Positions 26,683 through 34,960 of a stretch of 64,000 bases of DNA are shown piece by piece. The stretch is from Candidatus Zhuqueibacterota bacterium (GTDB lineage: Bacteria; BS750m-G25). Every line of letters starts with the position of its first letter. Position 1 is the first letter of the stretch. Made by a program: the position numbers and the translations under genes. Where the stretch lies: the NCBI GenBank assembly GCA_016783505.1, contig JADHWK010000003.1, forward strand, positions 1 to 64,000, written 5' to 3'. Under the pieces are notes generated by a model that saw only the letters and a list, made by a program, of their open reading frames with translations, did not search any database and was not told where the DNA came from.

Positions 26683-27123
26683 CTAAAACATAATAGTCTC
26701 GGCAATTTGTTCGTAGGACTCGGAAGATTTTTCTATGTAGTCTTTAAAAATATGGGTAGCCCAGATCTCAATGTGATCCAGGGCACCGATGATTATCACC
26801 TCCTTCTGAATACCGGCTGTCTGTAGCAAAGGGGCTGGGATAGGAATACGGCCCTGCTTGTCGAATTGGCCTTCTGAAGCATGGGCGGTCATCATCCTGA
26901 CGAAGAGCCGGTGATTTTTTTGGGTCATAGAAAGACCCCTCAGTTTATCCTCTATCTTTTTCCACTCGTCTAAGGGATAGACAAAGAGACACTGTTCAAG
27001 ACCCCGGGTAACCACGAAGGTTTCATTAGCTTCAGGGGGCAAGGCCTTCCGGAATTTTGCCGGGATGTTCACCCGACCCTTATCGTCGAGGGAATATTGA
27101 TACTGCCCTTTAAAAGAAGACAT
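26683..27123 (-). CDS. mraZ: Transcriptional regulator MraZ
   Basis: This 146-residue protein has two AbrB/SpoVT-like swapped-hairpin halves, each with the DxxxR signature (LDDKGRVNIPAKFR near residue 12 and FDKQGRIPIPAPL near residue 85). MraZ forms a ring-shaped oligomer that binds TGGGN repeats in its own promoter and controls the dcw operon. Exactly such repeats lie upstream at 27137-27161. It is the first gene of the cluster. Confidence 0.97.
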   Translation of the reverse strand: MSSFKGQYQYSLDDKGRVNIPAKFRKALPPEANETFVVTRGLEQCLFVYPLDEWKKIEDKLRGLSMTQKNHRLFVRMMTAHASEGQFDKQGRIPIPAPLLQTAGIQKEVIIIGALDHIEIWATHIFKDYIEKSSESYEQIAETIMF

Positions 27124-27136
27124 AAGAAAATAGATT

Positions 27137-27161
27137 CCCCATTTCTACCCACTATTACCCA
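27137..27161 (-). promoter_or_regulatory. MraZ operator: three TGGGN boxes
   Basis: On the minus strand, TGGGT, TGGGT and TGGGG occur at exact 10-bp intervals (27157-27161, 27147-27151, 27137-27141), each with a 5-bp spacer. This is the established MraZ-box architecture. The boxes lie between the -10 element and the mraZ start codon. Confidence 0.93.
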
Positions 27162-27171
27162 CTTAGTTAGA

Positions 27172-27200
27172 ATAATAAGACATTTTTCTCAAAAAGTCAA
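27172..27200 (-). promoter_or_regulatory. Sigma-70 promoter of the dcw operon
   Basis: TTGACT (27195-27200), a 17-bp spacer and TATTAT (27172-27177) lie on the minus strand just upstream of the MraZ boxes. Initiation would fall at or near the first box, so MraZ binding would block RNA polymerase. Confidence 0.88.
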
Positions 27201-27204
27201 GAGA

Positions 27205-27236
27205 AAAATAAAAAAAATAGCCCTATGGGCTATTTT
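27205..27236 (-). terminator. Rho-independent terminator upstream of mraZ
   Basis: A 10-bp stem (AAAATAGCCC at 27214-27223 with GGGCTATTTT at 27227-27236) is followed on the minus strand by a run of T. It insulates the dcw promoter from transcription of the 27755-28492 gene. Confidence 0.85.
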
Positions 27237-27754
27237 AAAGGGGTCAAAACCCCGGTTCCCCCCTTTTTTGGGGAGGAACATTTAAAAGCGACTGATCTTC
27301 CGGGAAGTTAGGTCATCTAATCTTTCCCCCTGCCCGGATTATAGTGAAGCTTCGCCTCCCTGGGCCATGCGGCGTCTAGCCCCGGGTAGGCAAACCGATA
27401 AGACAAGAATTAAGAAAATCCGAAATCCGAATATCGAAATCCGAAACATCCCGAATAATCGGGACAAATATCAAATGCTCAAAAAGTTTTTCACTTATAC
27501 GCAATATGGCTCTCGCCTTTTTAGCGAACGAAAGAGGTGCGATATTCCAAATCATGTTGTTTAGGATTTTGAATTTTAGTCATTGGTCAGGCGCCCAACT
27601 GATTTGTATTTGTTTCGAGCTTCGTCCCGAAGGTTCGGGATCGTGCTTCCGTCAGGCGCCGGACTGATCGGATTATTTAAGGTATTTTGTTCTGCAATAA
27701 AGTTGCATCGCTGACTAACCACTAAAATTCGGGAAAACTCTATCTTCTCCCCAT
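27237..27754. repeat. Repeat-rich gap between rmlA-like gene and mraZ
   Basis: No gene is visible. It holds family A palindromes at 27448-27465 and 27624-27641 and family B elements at 27583-27602 and 27651-27668. Their order (B, A, B joined by TTTGTATTTGTTTCG) is similar to the block at 18583-18650. Confidence 0.7.
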
Positions 27755-28492
27755 TTATCCCCTTCTCGATGAATAGAAATTGGGTTCGTCATCCGCCAGC
27801 TCATTGGCCAATTTCAGCGACTCGAAGGTGCCCGCGTCAGTCCACCATCCCCGCATGAGGTTAAAGGTCATCTCTCCCCTCCTGATGTAATCGTTGTTCA
27901 CGTCCGTTATCTCCAGTTCGCCCCGCCCCGAGGGCTTTAGGGTACGGATAATATCGAACACCCGGGGATCATACATGTAAATGCCAGTAACGGCCAGCTT
28001 GCTCTTTGGTTCTTTGGGCTTTTCATCGATAGACAAAATCTTATTCCCCCTGACTTCCGCCACTCCGAAGCGCTGCGGATGGGGAACCTCCTTCAATAAA
28101 ACTTTAGCCCCCTTTCCTTGGTTTCGATATTCTTCAACGTAGGTAGTAATATCATCGGCAAAGATGTTGTCCCCCAAGATAACCACCATCAGCTCTTCCC
28201 CCACAAACACCTCGGCCAATCCTAAGGCCTCGGCTATCCCCCTCGCTTCATCCTGGACCTTGTAGGTAAACTGGCATTTAAAATCCCTCCCGCTGCCCAA
28301 AAGGTTGACCACATCCCCCATATGTTCCACCCCGGTGACTACCAGAATATCTTTTACACCCGCCCTGAGTAGTTTCTTAATCGGATGAAAAATCATCGGT
28401 TCGTGACCCACAGGAAGCAGGTGTTTGTTGGTCACCTTGGTCAAGGGATAAAGCCTCGACCCCGTTCCCCCCGCCAGAATAATCCCTTTCAT
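27755..28492 (-). CDS. Glucose-1-phosphate thymidylyltransferase-type nucleotidyltransferase
   Basis: This 245-residue enzyme of the RmlA/RfbA-like family condenses a sugar 1-phosphate with an NTP, typically dTTP with glucose 1-phosphate for deoxysugar synthesis. It has the pyrophosphorylase signature ILAGGTGSRLYPLTKVTNKHLLPVG (residues 5-29), LGDNIFADD with the metal-binding Asp, and the GELEITDVNNDYI and WTDAGTFESL stretches. It is at the short end for RmlA (~290 residues), as in the archaeal-like short forms. It follows the Wzi-like gene by 11 bp, suggesting a surface-polysaccharide role. The exact sugar is not established. Confidence 0.88.
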   Translation of the reverse strand: MKGIILAGGTGSRLYPLTKVTNKHLLPVGHEPMIFHPIKKLLRAGVKDILVVTGVEHMGDVVNLLGSGRDFKCQFTYKVQDEARGIAEALGLAEVFVGEELMVVILGDNIFADDITTYVEEYRNQGKGAKVLLKEVPHPQRFGVAEVRGNKILSIDEKPKEPKSKLAVTGIYMYDPRVFDIIRTLKPSGRGELEITDVNNDYIRRGEMTFNLMRGWWTDAGTFESLKLANELADDEPNFYSSRRG

Positions 28493-28503
28493 CGTCCCTC
28501 CGA

Positions 28504-30081
28504 TCAGTCAAAAAAACGGTCAACGTTTAAGTATAGGCTGATCTTTCCATTGATCTCTTTATCATTTTCCCCAAGTTGGTTTTCTCTGTTTTTGATTGCC
28601 GAATGATCAAGCTGGAAGGAAACGTTTAGGTTGGCCGATGGTTGATATAAAGCCATGACCCGAATGGTCCAGGTTCTTTCTACTATCCCGAAAGGGAAGT
28701 CCTCATGATAGCCTTCAGCTACGGTATAATCCAACCAAGGGGTGTCCCAATCGGCCTCCACCCGCCCCTCACCTCGCCGGGTTTTGACAACTTCCACCGA
28801 AGTTTTAAACAAAGGAGACATCCATTTCCCCACCCGCACCTGCCAGCGGTCAAAATCGTTGCCCAGGAAATAGCCAATAGGACGATTTCGATGGAGGAAT
28901 TTTTCCCAGCGGTTGGGGGTGTTATACGTCCGATTAGTAACACCGGTGTATTCGATCCCAAGATTGCTTCCACCCACGCCTAAAAAATCTGCCCACTGAA
29001 ATCCCACCAGCCAGCCGAGCTCGTTGGGCTCCAGGTCACCGGGTTCCTTTTTATCCACCTGGAAGTCGTCCACTAAAAATTCCCCATAGAATTCAAAATT
29101 TGGTCGGGGGAAGAAGTCAAAATCAATACAACCAAGGGTATTGCCCGCCGCCCCGGGGTCGTTGTTCTGCACCCCATGGAAGAGGAGAAACGGGTTAAGG
29201 TACCGCAATTCCAGGGTGCGGTTATCCCCCCCATAAAGAATCACCTCGGTGAAACCCAGATTGAGTTTCGGACTCAGCGCCAGGTCCAACCGATGGGCGG
29301 CCAGATAGCGCCTGGCCCCGTCCCGGGTGTCCAGTTCGGCGGTGAAAAACGTAAACCCCATCAGTCGGGTTCTGCCCTGCAAGAGCAGTAGGTCAAAGGG
29401 CCGGGAGTGATCCGATATGAGCAGGTTTCCGCTCCGCCCTGAACCCCACTTTAAAAAATCCCGGCCCAGCTTTATCCCCACGTATTTCCCCCGATAGAAA
29501 AGATAGGCCTGTTCGGTATAGGCGGCCATATCCCGCCACCGTTTGCCAATATAGGTGGCATCGTCCGCCAGATAGGGATCCAGGATCATCCCATTAAAGA
29601 CCACTAGATGTTCTCCGGCCATGACCCCAATTTTGCTGCGGGCCCTACTCCGAAAAGTGGTGCCGCCCTCCCGAATTACATTTCCATCTCCCTCAATCAA
29701 GGCTCCCAATTTAACGGTCACCCCCTCATCGGATTTAAGCTCCTCAATTTCGGGGCGAAACTCCTCCTGTAGCCGATCAATAAGCCACTGTTCCTCCCGG
29801 GTCGGGAAATGCCTGGAAAGATCAATAGCTTCCTGAATCTCCAATAACCCCAGGGCCACTTCCCCCCGGGTATACGGCTTATTGAGGACAAAAAGGTCAC
29901 TGAAATACCCTCGGGTCCGGAGCTCATCCAGATGACCATAAGCCCAATGATAGGTGGGCAGGGTCTCCAGAATACCTGCTAATAATCTAGCTCCAAATAG
30001 GCCGAACCAAAACAAAAGAAACAAAAATTTTGTTTTAGAGGGGATAAATTTTATTATTCTTTTACCTTTCCAAAAACTCAT
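28504..30081 (-). CDS. Outer-membrane barrel, capsule assembly Wzi-like
   Basis: This 525-residue protein has an N-terminal hydrophobic signal (~18-36) and an alpha-helical periplasmic part (WAYGHLDELRTRGYF). A long series of amphipathic strands ends in SLYLNVDRFFD. The KWGSGRSGNLLISDHSRPFDLL, LTLELRYLNPF-like and SNLGIEYTGVTNRTYN stretches match the capsule-assembly Wzi family, which holds polysaccharide at the cell surface. The partner gene just downstream (27755-28492) makes a nucleotide sugar, which supports a role in surface polysaccharide. No other capsule genes are in the window. Confidence 0.75.
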   Translation of the reverse strand: MSFWKGKRIIKFIPSKTKFLFLLFWFGLFGARLLAGILETLPTYHWAYGHLDELRTRGYFSDLFVLNKPYTRGEVALGLLEIQEAIDLSRHFPTREEQWLIDRLQEEFRPEIEELKSDEGVTVKLGALIEGDGNVIREGGTTFRSRARSKIGVMAGEHLVVFNGMILDPYLADDATYIGKRWRDMAAYTEQAYLFYRGKYVGIKLGRDFLKWGSGRSGNLLISDHSRPFDLLLLQGRTRLMGFTFFTAELDTRDGARRYLAAHRLDLALSPKLNLGFTEVILYGGDNRTLELRYLNPFLLFHGVQNNDPGAAGNTLGCIDFDFFPRPNFEFYGEFLVDDFQVDKKEPGDLEPNELGWLVGFQWADFLGVGGSNLGIEYTGVTNRTYNTPNRWEKFLHRNRPIGYFLGNDFDRWQVRVGKWMSPLFKTSVEVVKTRRGEGRVEADWDTPWLDYTVAEGYHEDFPFGIVERTWTIRVMALYQPSANLNVSFQLDHSAIKNRENQLGENDKEINGKISLYLNVDRFFD

Positions 30082-30281
30082 AGCCTTTCAAAGCCAGTAA
30101 TTGGTTTGTACTGATGTTCTGATCCACTGATATTCTTCACACTGATATCCTGATTGTCTGATATACTTATTTCCATAGGATACTTCCGAACTTCTTAATC
30201 CTCAAAGACCGCCGGTTACTATTACGCTTTTACTATACAAAAATCATATGCCGAAGCATCGGGATTCACGATTTTTCAAGC
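30082..30281. repeat. Gap with ACTGATAT-type repeats
   Basis: The stretch ~30118-30170 (CCACTGATATTCTTC, ACTGATATCCTGATTGTCTG) recurs at 63148-63185 and in part at 54727-54745. No gene is present. Confidence 0.6.
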
Positions 30282-31163
30282 TTAGAAGTTTACTTCGCTA
30301 GCGCTTAATTTATACTTCGCTAAGTGGACTTTCTTCATTTTCTCCAGCAAACTATAGGGAATCTGTAAATTCCCTTTGCCCACCCCCAGTTGCACATGGG
30401 GTTTCCATTCACCATGAAAGTCGGTGCCCCCGGTGACCAACAGGTTAAAGTTATTGGCCAATCGGAGGTAAAGCTCGGTCTGTTCCTCCAAATGGGGGCT
30501 GCAGAAGACCTCGATACCCCCCAGACCCATCCGTTTTAAATGCTCAACGATGGTAGAAAGTTCAGCCTCTGATTCCGCTCCCAGGGAAAAGGGATGGGCC
30601 AGGACGGCAAGTCCTCCCGCCCGCCTGATCACTTCGATCCCCTGCTGGGCAGAAAACCTCTGTTTTTGCACGTAGGCCGGGGCCCCATTGCCCAGGTATT
30701 TTTCGAACGCCTGAGCAGTGGAATGAACATACCCCCGGTCCACCAGCGCCTGGGCGATATGGGGCCTACCAATGTAGTTCCCACCTGAGATCTCCTTTAC
30801 CTCCTGCTCGGTTACCATCAGCCCTAGTTGATGAAGCCGACGAAAAATCTGGGGGTTTCGCTTTCGGCGATACCCCTGGAGTAGCCTTATGCTGGCGATT
30901 AACTCCGGATTTCGATAATCAATGAAATAACCCAGCATGTGGGCGGGGCGGCCGTCCAAATCCACGCTGATCTCCATCCCCGGGATTACTTCCATTCCCA
31001 ATCGTTCCCCCTCCAGCACGGCTGGTTCATTCCCAGCAATTTCATCATGGTCGGTAATTGCGATAGCCGCCAGCCCGATTTTCTTGGCCTCTTTTACTAC
31101 CCTGACTGGCGACAGAAATCCGTCGGATAGATTGGTGTGAATGTGAAGATCAATAGTTTTCAT
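30282..31163 (-). CDS. PHP-domain phosphoesterase (RNase AM/Trph-like)
   Basis: This 293-residue metal-dependent phosphoesterase has the four PHP motifs: DLHIHTNLSDG (5-15), ITDHDEIAG (~37-45), GMEIS (~62), and a distal VLAHPFSL with GGTDFHG. The DGxLSP start and the RRxGGLAVLAHP region match the family that includes 3',5'-nucleoside-bisphosphate phosphatase and RNase AM (YciV), which remove nucleotides from RNA 5' ends. Its start overlaps the end of the MttB-like gene by 14 bp, so it is cotranscribed, though no shared pathway is obvious. Confidence 0.88.
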   Translation of the reverse strand: MKTIDLHIHTNLSDGFLSPVRVVKEAKKIGLAAIAITDHDEIAGNEPAVLEGERLGMEVIPGMEISVDLDGRPAHMLGYFIDYRNPELIASIRLLQGYRRKRNPQIFRRLHQLGLMVTEQEVKEISGGNYIGRPHIAQALVDRGYVHSTAQAFEKYLGNGAPAYVQKQRFSAQQGIEVIRRAGGLAVLAHPFSLGAESEAELSTIVEHLKRMGLGGIEVFCSPHLEEQTELYLRLANNFNLLVTGGTDFHGEWKPHVQLGVGKGNLQIPYSLLEKMKKVHLAKYKLSASEVNF

Positions 31164-32613
31164 TTATAGGCAGATAATCCATCCCGAACTTCTGGAGCTC
31201 ACGGGTCATCAGATCGGTCAACTCCTTCTCCACTCCTTCTGGTAACGGGCACTCCTGCCGGGTGGTTAAAAGGTCTGAAACCCGTTGATGGGCCCTTTCC
31301 CAGGCAGAACTTTTCCCACCCGCGGTCCCCCGGTCGAGCAGGCGGCTGGGAAAGTGAAATTCTTTGCGGAACCATTTAAGCGTATGGGGATGGGAGAGGA
31401 AATCACCCCTTTCACAAAGCTCCGCCAAAAGGTCCAGTGCCATTGGTGTCTCCCGCTGGGTGATGCCTTGAACCAGACGATATGCTGATCCGCAGATCTC
31501 GTTATCCAGCACCAGTTTTTCCAGGCTCTGGGCGCTTTCAAAATTCAGCATTCCCGCCCCGGAGACCACGTTAACCCCGGCTAATGAGGCCAACAGCGTC
31601 CCCATGCCCGACTCCAGCCCCGCCTGGTAGTCCCCCAGCTTGGCGTCCGAAAGCCCCATGTATGCGTGGGTGGGAAGGCCCAGAAATTTTCCGATCTGCG
31701 TATAAGCGCAGTCAATGAGCCACGTCTCCATAGCCCCCATGGGGGTTGTGCCTTGACTCATGTCTAAGATCGCCGGGGATCCCCCGTAAATAATGGGGGC
31801 ACCAGGATGGGCCAGTTGGGAGATCACAATCCCGGCCAGATTTTCGGCCGTGTGCTGTACCAGGGTACCGGTCAGTGTAACGGGGGCGTTTCCCCCGGCA
31901 AGGGGCATGGCCACCAGCTCCGCCGGAACGCCATAGCGACCGCAATCCAGCAGGGCCTGACAGGTGAGATCGCTCCATTTCAAAGGTGGTGAGGGACAGA
32001 CATCGAAAATCGCCAGGGGTTTATTCCTCAGCTCTTCTTCGCTTCCCCTTACCACCACCAGCATATTCTTCATGACCCCGAAGCTCTCCTTGGCGAAGGT
32101 GCCCGTCACCACAGGTTTACGGCAGTGCTTTAAGGCCAGATAAAGCCGATAGCTGTCGGCGGCTCCCTTGGGCACGTCAGCGCAGATCAAAGCGGTGCTC
32201 TGGGCTTGGATATGGCTTAGACCTTCCACTACCCGACAGAGGTTCAGGAAATCCCGGGTAACCGGTTCCCTCATAGATCCCTTTTCATAGTCTAGAATTT
32301 TCAGGGCCGCCGATCCGGGATTAAAATAAACGTTATCCTTCTCCAAGAATAGTTTCGCTTCCCCATCACGATCATATATCGTAATTGATTTAGGCACCGT
32401 TCTAAGCGCCCCCTCAACGACTGAACGGGAAAAAAATGCCCTGTGATCTGACTTTCGAACCTTTTGTCCATGATCACGCAGAATACCCCGAGCCTGGGCA
32501 TTTTCGATCCGCACCCCCACCTTTTCCAACACTTGAGTCGCCTCATCAACGATGGAAGAGGCCAACTTTTCGGAAAGAAGTTTTAGCTTAGGCCGTAGGA
32601 TTTGGGTTTTCAT
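31150..32613 (-). CDS. Trimethylamine methyltransferase (MttB)-family protein
   Basis: This 487-residue TIM-barrel methyltransferase belongs to the MttB superfamily. Recognisable stretches are VLEKVGVRIENAQARGIL, VYFNPGSAALKILDYEKGSMREPVTRDF, CPSPPLKWS, and the barrel core LTGTLVQHTAENLAGIVISQLAHPGAPIIYGG and GLPTHAYMGLSDAK. The pyrrolysine codon of true MttB (an in-frame TAG) is absent. It is therefore a non-Pyl MttB/MtgB-like enzyme that transfers a methyl group from a quaternary or other methylamine to a corrinoid protein. The start is placed at the ATG at 32613, which overlaps the preceding stop as TGATG. The corrinoid protein itself is not encoded here. Confidence 0.9.
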   Translation of the reverse strand: MKTQILRPKLKLLSEKLASSIVDEATQVLEKVGVRIENAQARGILRDHGQKVRKSDHRAFFSRSVVEGALRTVPKSITIYDRDGEAKLFLEKDNVYFNPGSAALKILDYEKGSMREPVTRDFLNLCRVVEGLSHIQAQSTALICADVPKGAADSYRLYLALKHCRKPVVTGTFAKESFGVMKNMLVVVRGSEEELRNKPLAIFDVCPSPPLKWSDLTCQALLDCGRYGVPAELVAMPLAGGNAPVTLTGTLVQHTAENLAGIVISQLAHPGAPIIYGGSPAILDMSQGTTPMGAMETWLIDCAYTQIGKFLGLPTHAYMGLSDAKLGDYQAGLESGMGTLLASLAGVNVVSGAGMLNFESAQSLEKLVLDNEICGSAYRLVQGITQRETPMALDLLAELCERGDFLSHPHTLKWFRKEFHFPSRLLDRGTAGGKSSAWERAHQRVSDLLTTRQECPLPEGVEKELTDLMTRELQKFGMDYLPINENY

Positions 32614-33266
32614 CAATCTTCCTTTCGGTAGGAACAATTGGTCAAAGTACATTCCCGGCACAGGGATTGATAGCTCGTAGCATCGGGCTGGGCATAAAGC
32701 CGCACCGCAAATGAGACCGACTTTCTAGGGATCATCACACAGTCCGGGGTCAGTTTCACCCCGGCGGTATTCCCGTTGAAATTGGAGAAGAGCTCATGCT
32801 GTTCGGTCAGCGCCCACTTGCCGTAGCCCGGGCTGATGCGGCAGCTGGGAGAAAACCCTTTTACAAGGACTTCCTGACATATTTCGCTGTTGAGCACATC
32901 GGCAGCGTATTCGGCAGCAGCGGAGCCGATGGCATCGTAGATCATCCCCAGGGAAGTCTCCCCCCGCCCAAAAAGGTTGTTGATCTGCCCCTCCAAACCT
33001 TCCCCGATGGTGCAGATAGCCAGTCCGATCTGTCGGCATTTACCGAAGACGGCGCCGTTCCCCATTCGCTCCACAAAGGTATAAACGCCCCTGGGGCGGA
33101 TGAAGGATGGGGCTTCTCCCAATCCCCTTTCAATCAGCACCGCTATCTGGGAGGTTAACCGGGTGTGGCCAGGTTTGTATCCTAAATACCTAAGAACTTC
33201 TTCCCGGTTAATCTCTATCCCAAAATCGTCCAATGTCTTAATTTTATTCGTCAATATTTCTCTCAT
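32613..33266 (-). CDS. MetH activation-domain-like (B12 reactivation) protein
   Basis: This 217-residue protein resembles the SAM-binding activation domain of cobalamin-dependent methionine synthase, here as a free-standing protein. Key stretches are VLRYLGYKPGH, the core AIGSAAAEYAADVLN, and SCRISPGYGKWALTEQHELF followed by GVKLTPDCVMIPRKSVSFAVRL. A C-terminal Cys cluster (CRECTLTNCSYR) is present. Such proteins reductively methylate cob(II)alamin in corrinoid proteins. The stop overlaps the MttB-like start, and the homocysteine methyltransferase lies upstream. Confidence 0.88.
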   Translation of the reverse strand: MREILTNKIKTLDDFGIEINREEVLRYLGYKPGHTRLTSQIAVLIERGLGEAPSFIRPRGVYTFVERMGNGAVFGKCRQIGLAICTIGEGLEGQINNLFGRGETSLGMIYDAIGSAAAEYAADVLNSEICQEVLVKGFSPSCRISPGYGKWALTEQHELFSNFNGNTAGVKLTPDCVMIPRKSVSFAVRLYAQPDATSYQSLCRECTLTNCSYRKED

Positions 33267-33314
33267 ACGAAACCTACGCCACTTTCTTAGATGCCTTTGT
33301 TAACCTAGACGTAT

Positions 33315-33445
33315 CGGAATTTATAAGAAAGAGCCATAAAGTTACACCGAACCTTCGAGATTATGTTCAAAAAAAAAGAGGGGCTAAGATGCATCCTGCC
33401 CGTAGCCGGGTTACGACCACGGCGGAACATGGGAGAATTCATTTA
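33315..33445. repeat. Repeat accompanying the four-helix-bundle gene, copy 2
   Basis: ATTTATAAGAAAGAG, GTTACACCGAACCTTCGAGA and GGGAGAATTCATTTACC match 11840-11940. A family-C-like CCTGCCCGTAGCCGGG segment is inserted between them. Confidence 0.6.
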
Positions 33446-33518
33446 CCTCCCAACATCAAAGGACAACTGATACACTTCTAATTCATAATGACTCTTGATA
33501 ACTTTCCTCTTATCCCCT
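33446..33518 (-). pseudogene. 5' remnant of a four-helix-bundle gene
   Basis: The minus strand reads DKRKVIKSHYELEVYQLSFDVGR and then stops. It matches the first ~20 codons of the gene at 11937-12331 (DKRKVIQSHRELEVYQMVFDVAMR); the rest is deleted, so the 5' end joins directly to the former 3' flank (ATGAATTCTCCCATG). Confidence 0.75.
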
Positions 33519-33591
33519 CTGCTCCCTTGCTCCCATGCTCTTTTAAGTCTCGAGATTTCTAAGAAAGGTCTAAGATGTTGCCCAAAAGGGG
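33519..33591. repeat. Repeat tract after the homocysteine methyltransferase
   Basis: It contains CCCCTCTGCTCCCTTGCTCCC, also seen near 12355 and 43870, and another ATTTCTAAGAAAGGTCTAAG copy of the four-helix flank repeat. Confidence 0.55.
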
Positions 33592-34470
33592 CTAATTTCT
33601 TAATTTTCGGGCCACCGCCCCGATAAATTCCGGCGTGGTGCCGCAGCATCCCCCCACCATTCGCACCCCTGATTGCACCATCCGATATATATCCTCGGCG
33701 AAGGCCTCGGGGGATTGGTCGTAAACAGGCTGTCCGTTCCGAAGGCCGGGCTGGCCGGCGTTGGGTTCCATAAGAGCGGGCAGATCTGTGCCGGTCAGAA
33801 ATTCTGAGGCCAAAAGAAGCATATCCGAACTTCCCAGGGTGCAGTTGGCCCCCACTCCGTCGGCCCCTGCTTCACCCAGAACACGGATGGAATCGGGGAC
33901 CCCGTTACCCATGATTGTAAAAAAACCCCGGGGGGTCTTCTGAAAGGTCATACAGACAAAGACGGGAAGCCTCCCAGCCCGTTTCGCCCCCCGGACGGCG
34001 GCCACCGCTTCCCGTAGGTCAGATAAGGTTTCTATGGTAATTAAATCCACCCCCTCATCAACCAAAATCCCGGCCTGTTCAAAGAAAATCCCCTCAATTT
34101 CTTCAGCATTAAACTTTTCGTCTGGATCCCAAAATTTTCCCGTCGGCCCTAGGTTTCCGGCCACAAATTTATCCGGCGGACAAACCGACAGGACCAACTG
34201 CACGGCTTTTCTGTTGATCATGTCCAATCTATCCTCCAGATGGTGTTTTTGAAGATAGTGCAGGTTGGCCCCAAAGGTATTCGTTTGCCCCACGTCGCAT
34301 CCGGCGTCAAAATAGGACCGGTGGAGGGCCTTGACTTCATGGGGACGGTCCAGATTCCAGACTTCGGGGATAACCCCAAGGGGAAGCCCCTTCTGTTGCA
34401 GCATGGTCCCCTTGGCCCCGTCAATAAGAACCACCCTTTCTTTAATCAAATTTAGGATGTCTTTTTTCAA
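33592..34470 (-). CDS. Homocysteine S-methyltransferase family protein (MetH N-terminal-like)
   Basis: This 292-residue zinc methyltransferase matches the first module of methionine synthase (MetH). It opens VVLIDGAKGTMLQQKGL and carries QTNTFGANLHYL, the first zinc Cys in GANCTLGS and the paired Cys in MVGGCCGTTPEFI. It would transfer a methyl group from a corrinoid protein to homocysteine or another thiol. The start is a TTG with AGGA upstream. Because the activation domain and an MttB-like enzyme follow in the operon, these genes look like a split methylamine-to-thiol system. The folate and cobalamin domains of MetH are not encoded nearby. Confidence 0.9.
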   Translation of the reverse strand: MKKDILNLIKERVVLIDGAKGTMLQQKGLPLGVIPEVWNLDRPHEVKALHRSYFDAGCDVGQTNTFGANLHYLQKHHLEDRLDMINRKAVQLVLSVCPPDKFVAGNLGPTGKFWDPDEKFNAEEIEGIFFEQAGILVDEGVDLITIETLSDLREAVAAVRGAKRAGRLPVFVCMTFQKTPRGFFTIMGNGVPDSIRVLGEAGADGVGANCTLGSSDMLLLASEFLTGTDLPALMEPNAGQPGLRNGQPVYDQSPEAFAEDIYRMVQSGVRMVGGCCGTTPEFIGAVARKLRN

Positions 34471-34530
34471 AAGAATCCTGTTTAAGCCCTATGAAGATAC
34501 GGATTTTAAACCAAATTTTCAAGAGAAAAC

Positions 34531-34555
34531 TAAAAACGCAGGCTCAAAGCCTGCG
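34531..34555 (-). terminator. Rho-independent terminator before the methyltransferase operon
   Basis: CGCAGGCT (34537-34544), a 3-base loop and AGCCTGCG (34548-34555) form a perfect 8-bp stem, followed on the minus strand by TTTTT. It ends transcripts coming from the LemA side. Confidence 0.85.
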
Positions 34556-34689
34556 CCTCGGAAACCTCATCATAGATAATGCCGAAGAGTTTAACTTATC
34601 GAATAAAAAAACACTTTTTCGATGCTGGTCTTTATTTTTCTTTTGAACTAACAATATTAAATAATTTTATCAAACAGAATCAGGAAAAA

Positions 34690-34960
34690 CTATAGGTCAC
34701 TATCGGGGTTAAAATCACCTCTGGCATACGAGCCAAACAGAATAATTTTTTCTGTTTGAATTTCTCGAACAATTTTTTTTACTATATAGTTTATTAACTC
34801 GAGTGTTATCTTCTATGTATTTAATCTTTGGTCTATGGACATTTCTATTTCCTTCAAAATTGGAGTAATTAATTTCGTTTCAATGCGCTTAAGGCTATGG
34901 CAGATAACTACTAGATCTTCTACATAAAGTATAGCCAATCCCCCTTTGCTGCGACATTAT
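34690..34960 (-). pseudogene. Remnant of a HEPN-like / MNT nucleotidyltransferase pair
   Basis: On the minus strand a frame first gives LYVEDLVVICHSLKRIETKLITPILKEIEMSIDQRLNT and a stop. It is followed by ELINYIVKKIVREIQTEKIILFGSYARGDFNPDSDL and a TAG. The second part is the start of a minimal nucleotidyltransferase (GSYARG and DSD motif); the first could be the tail of a HEPN-type partner. Both are interrupted and start-less, so the locus is decayed. HEPN/MNT pairs act as toxin-antitoxin systems elsewhere. Confidence 0.6.

Noticed and set aside
34471-34690. Cobalamin riboswitch upstream of the homocysteine methyltransferase
   Set aside because: No B12-box-like sequence was seen; the only structure is a short terminator hairpin.
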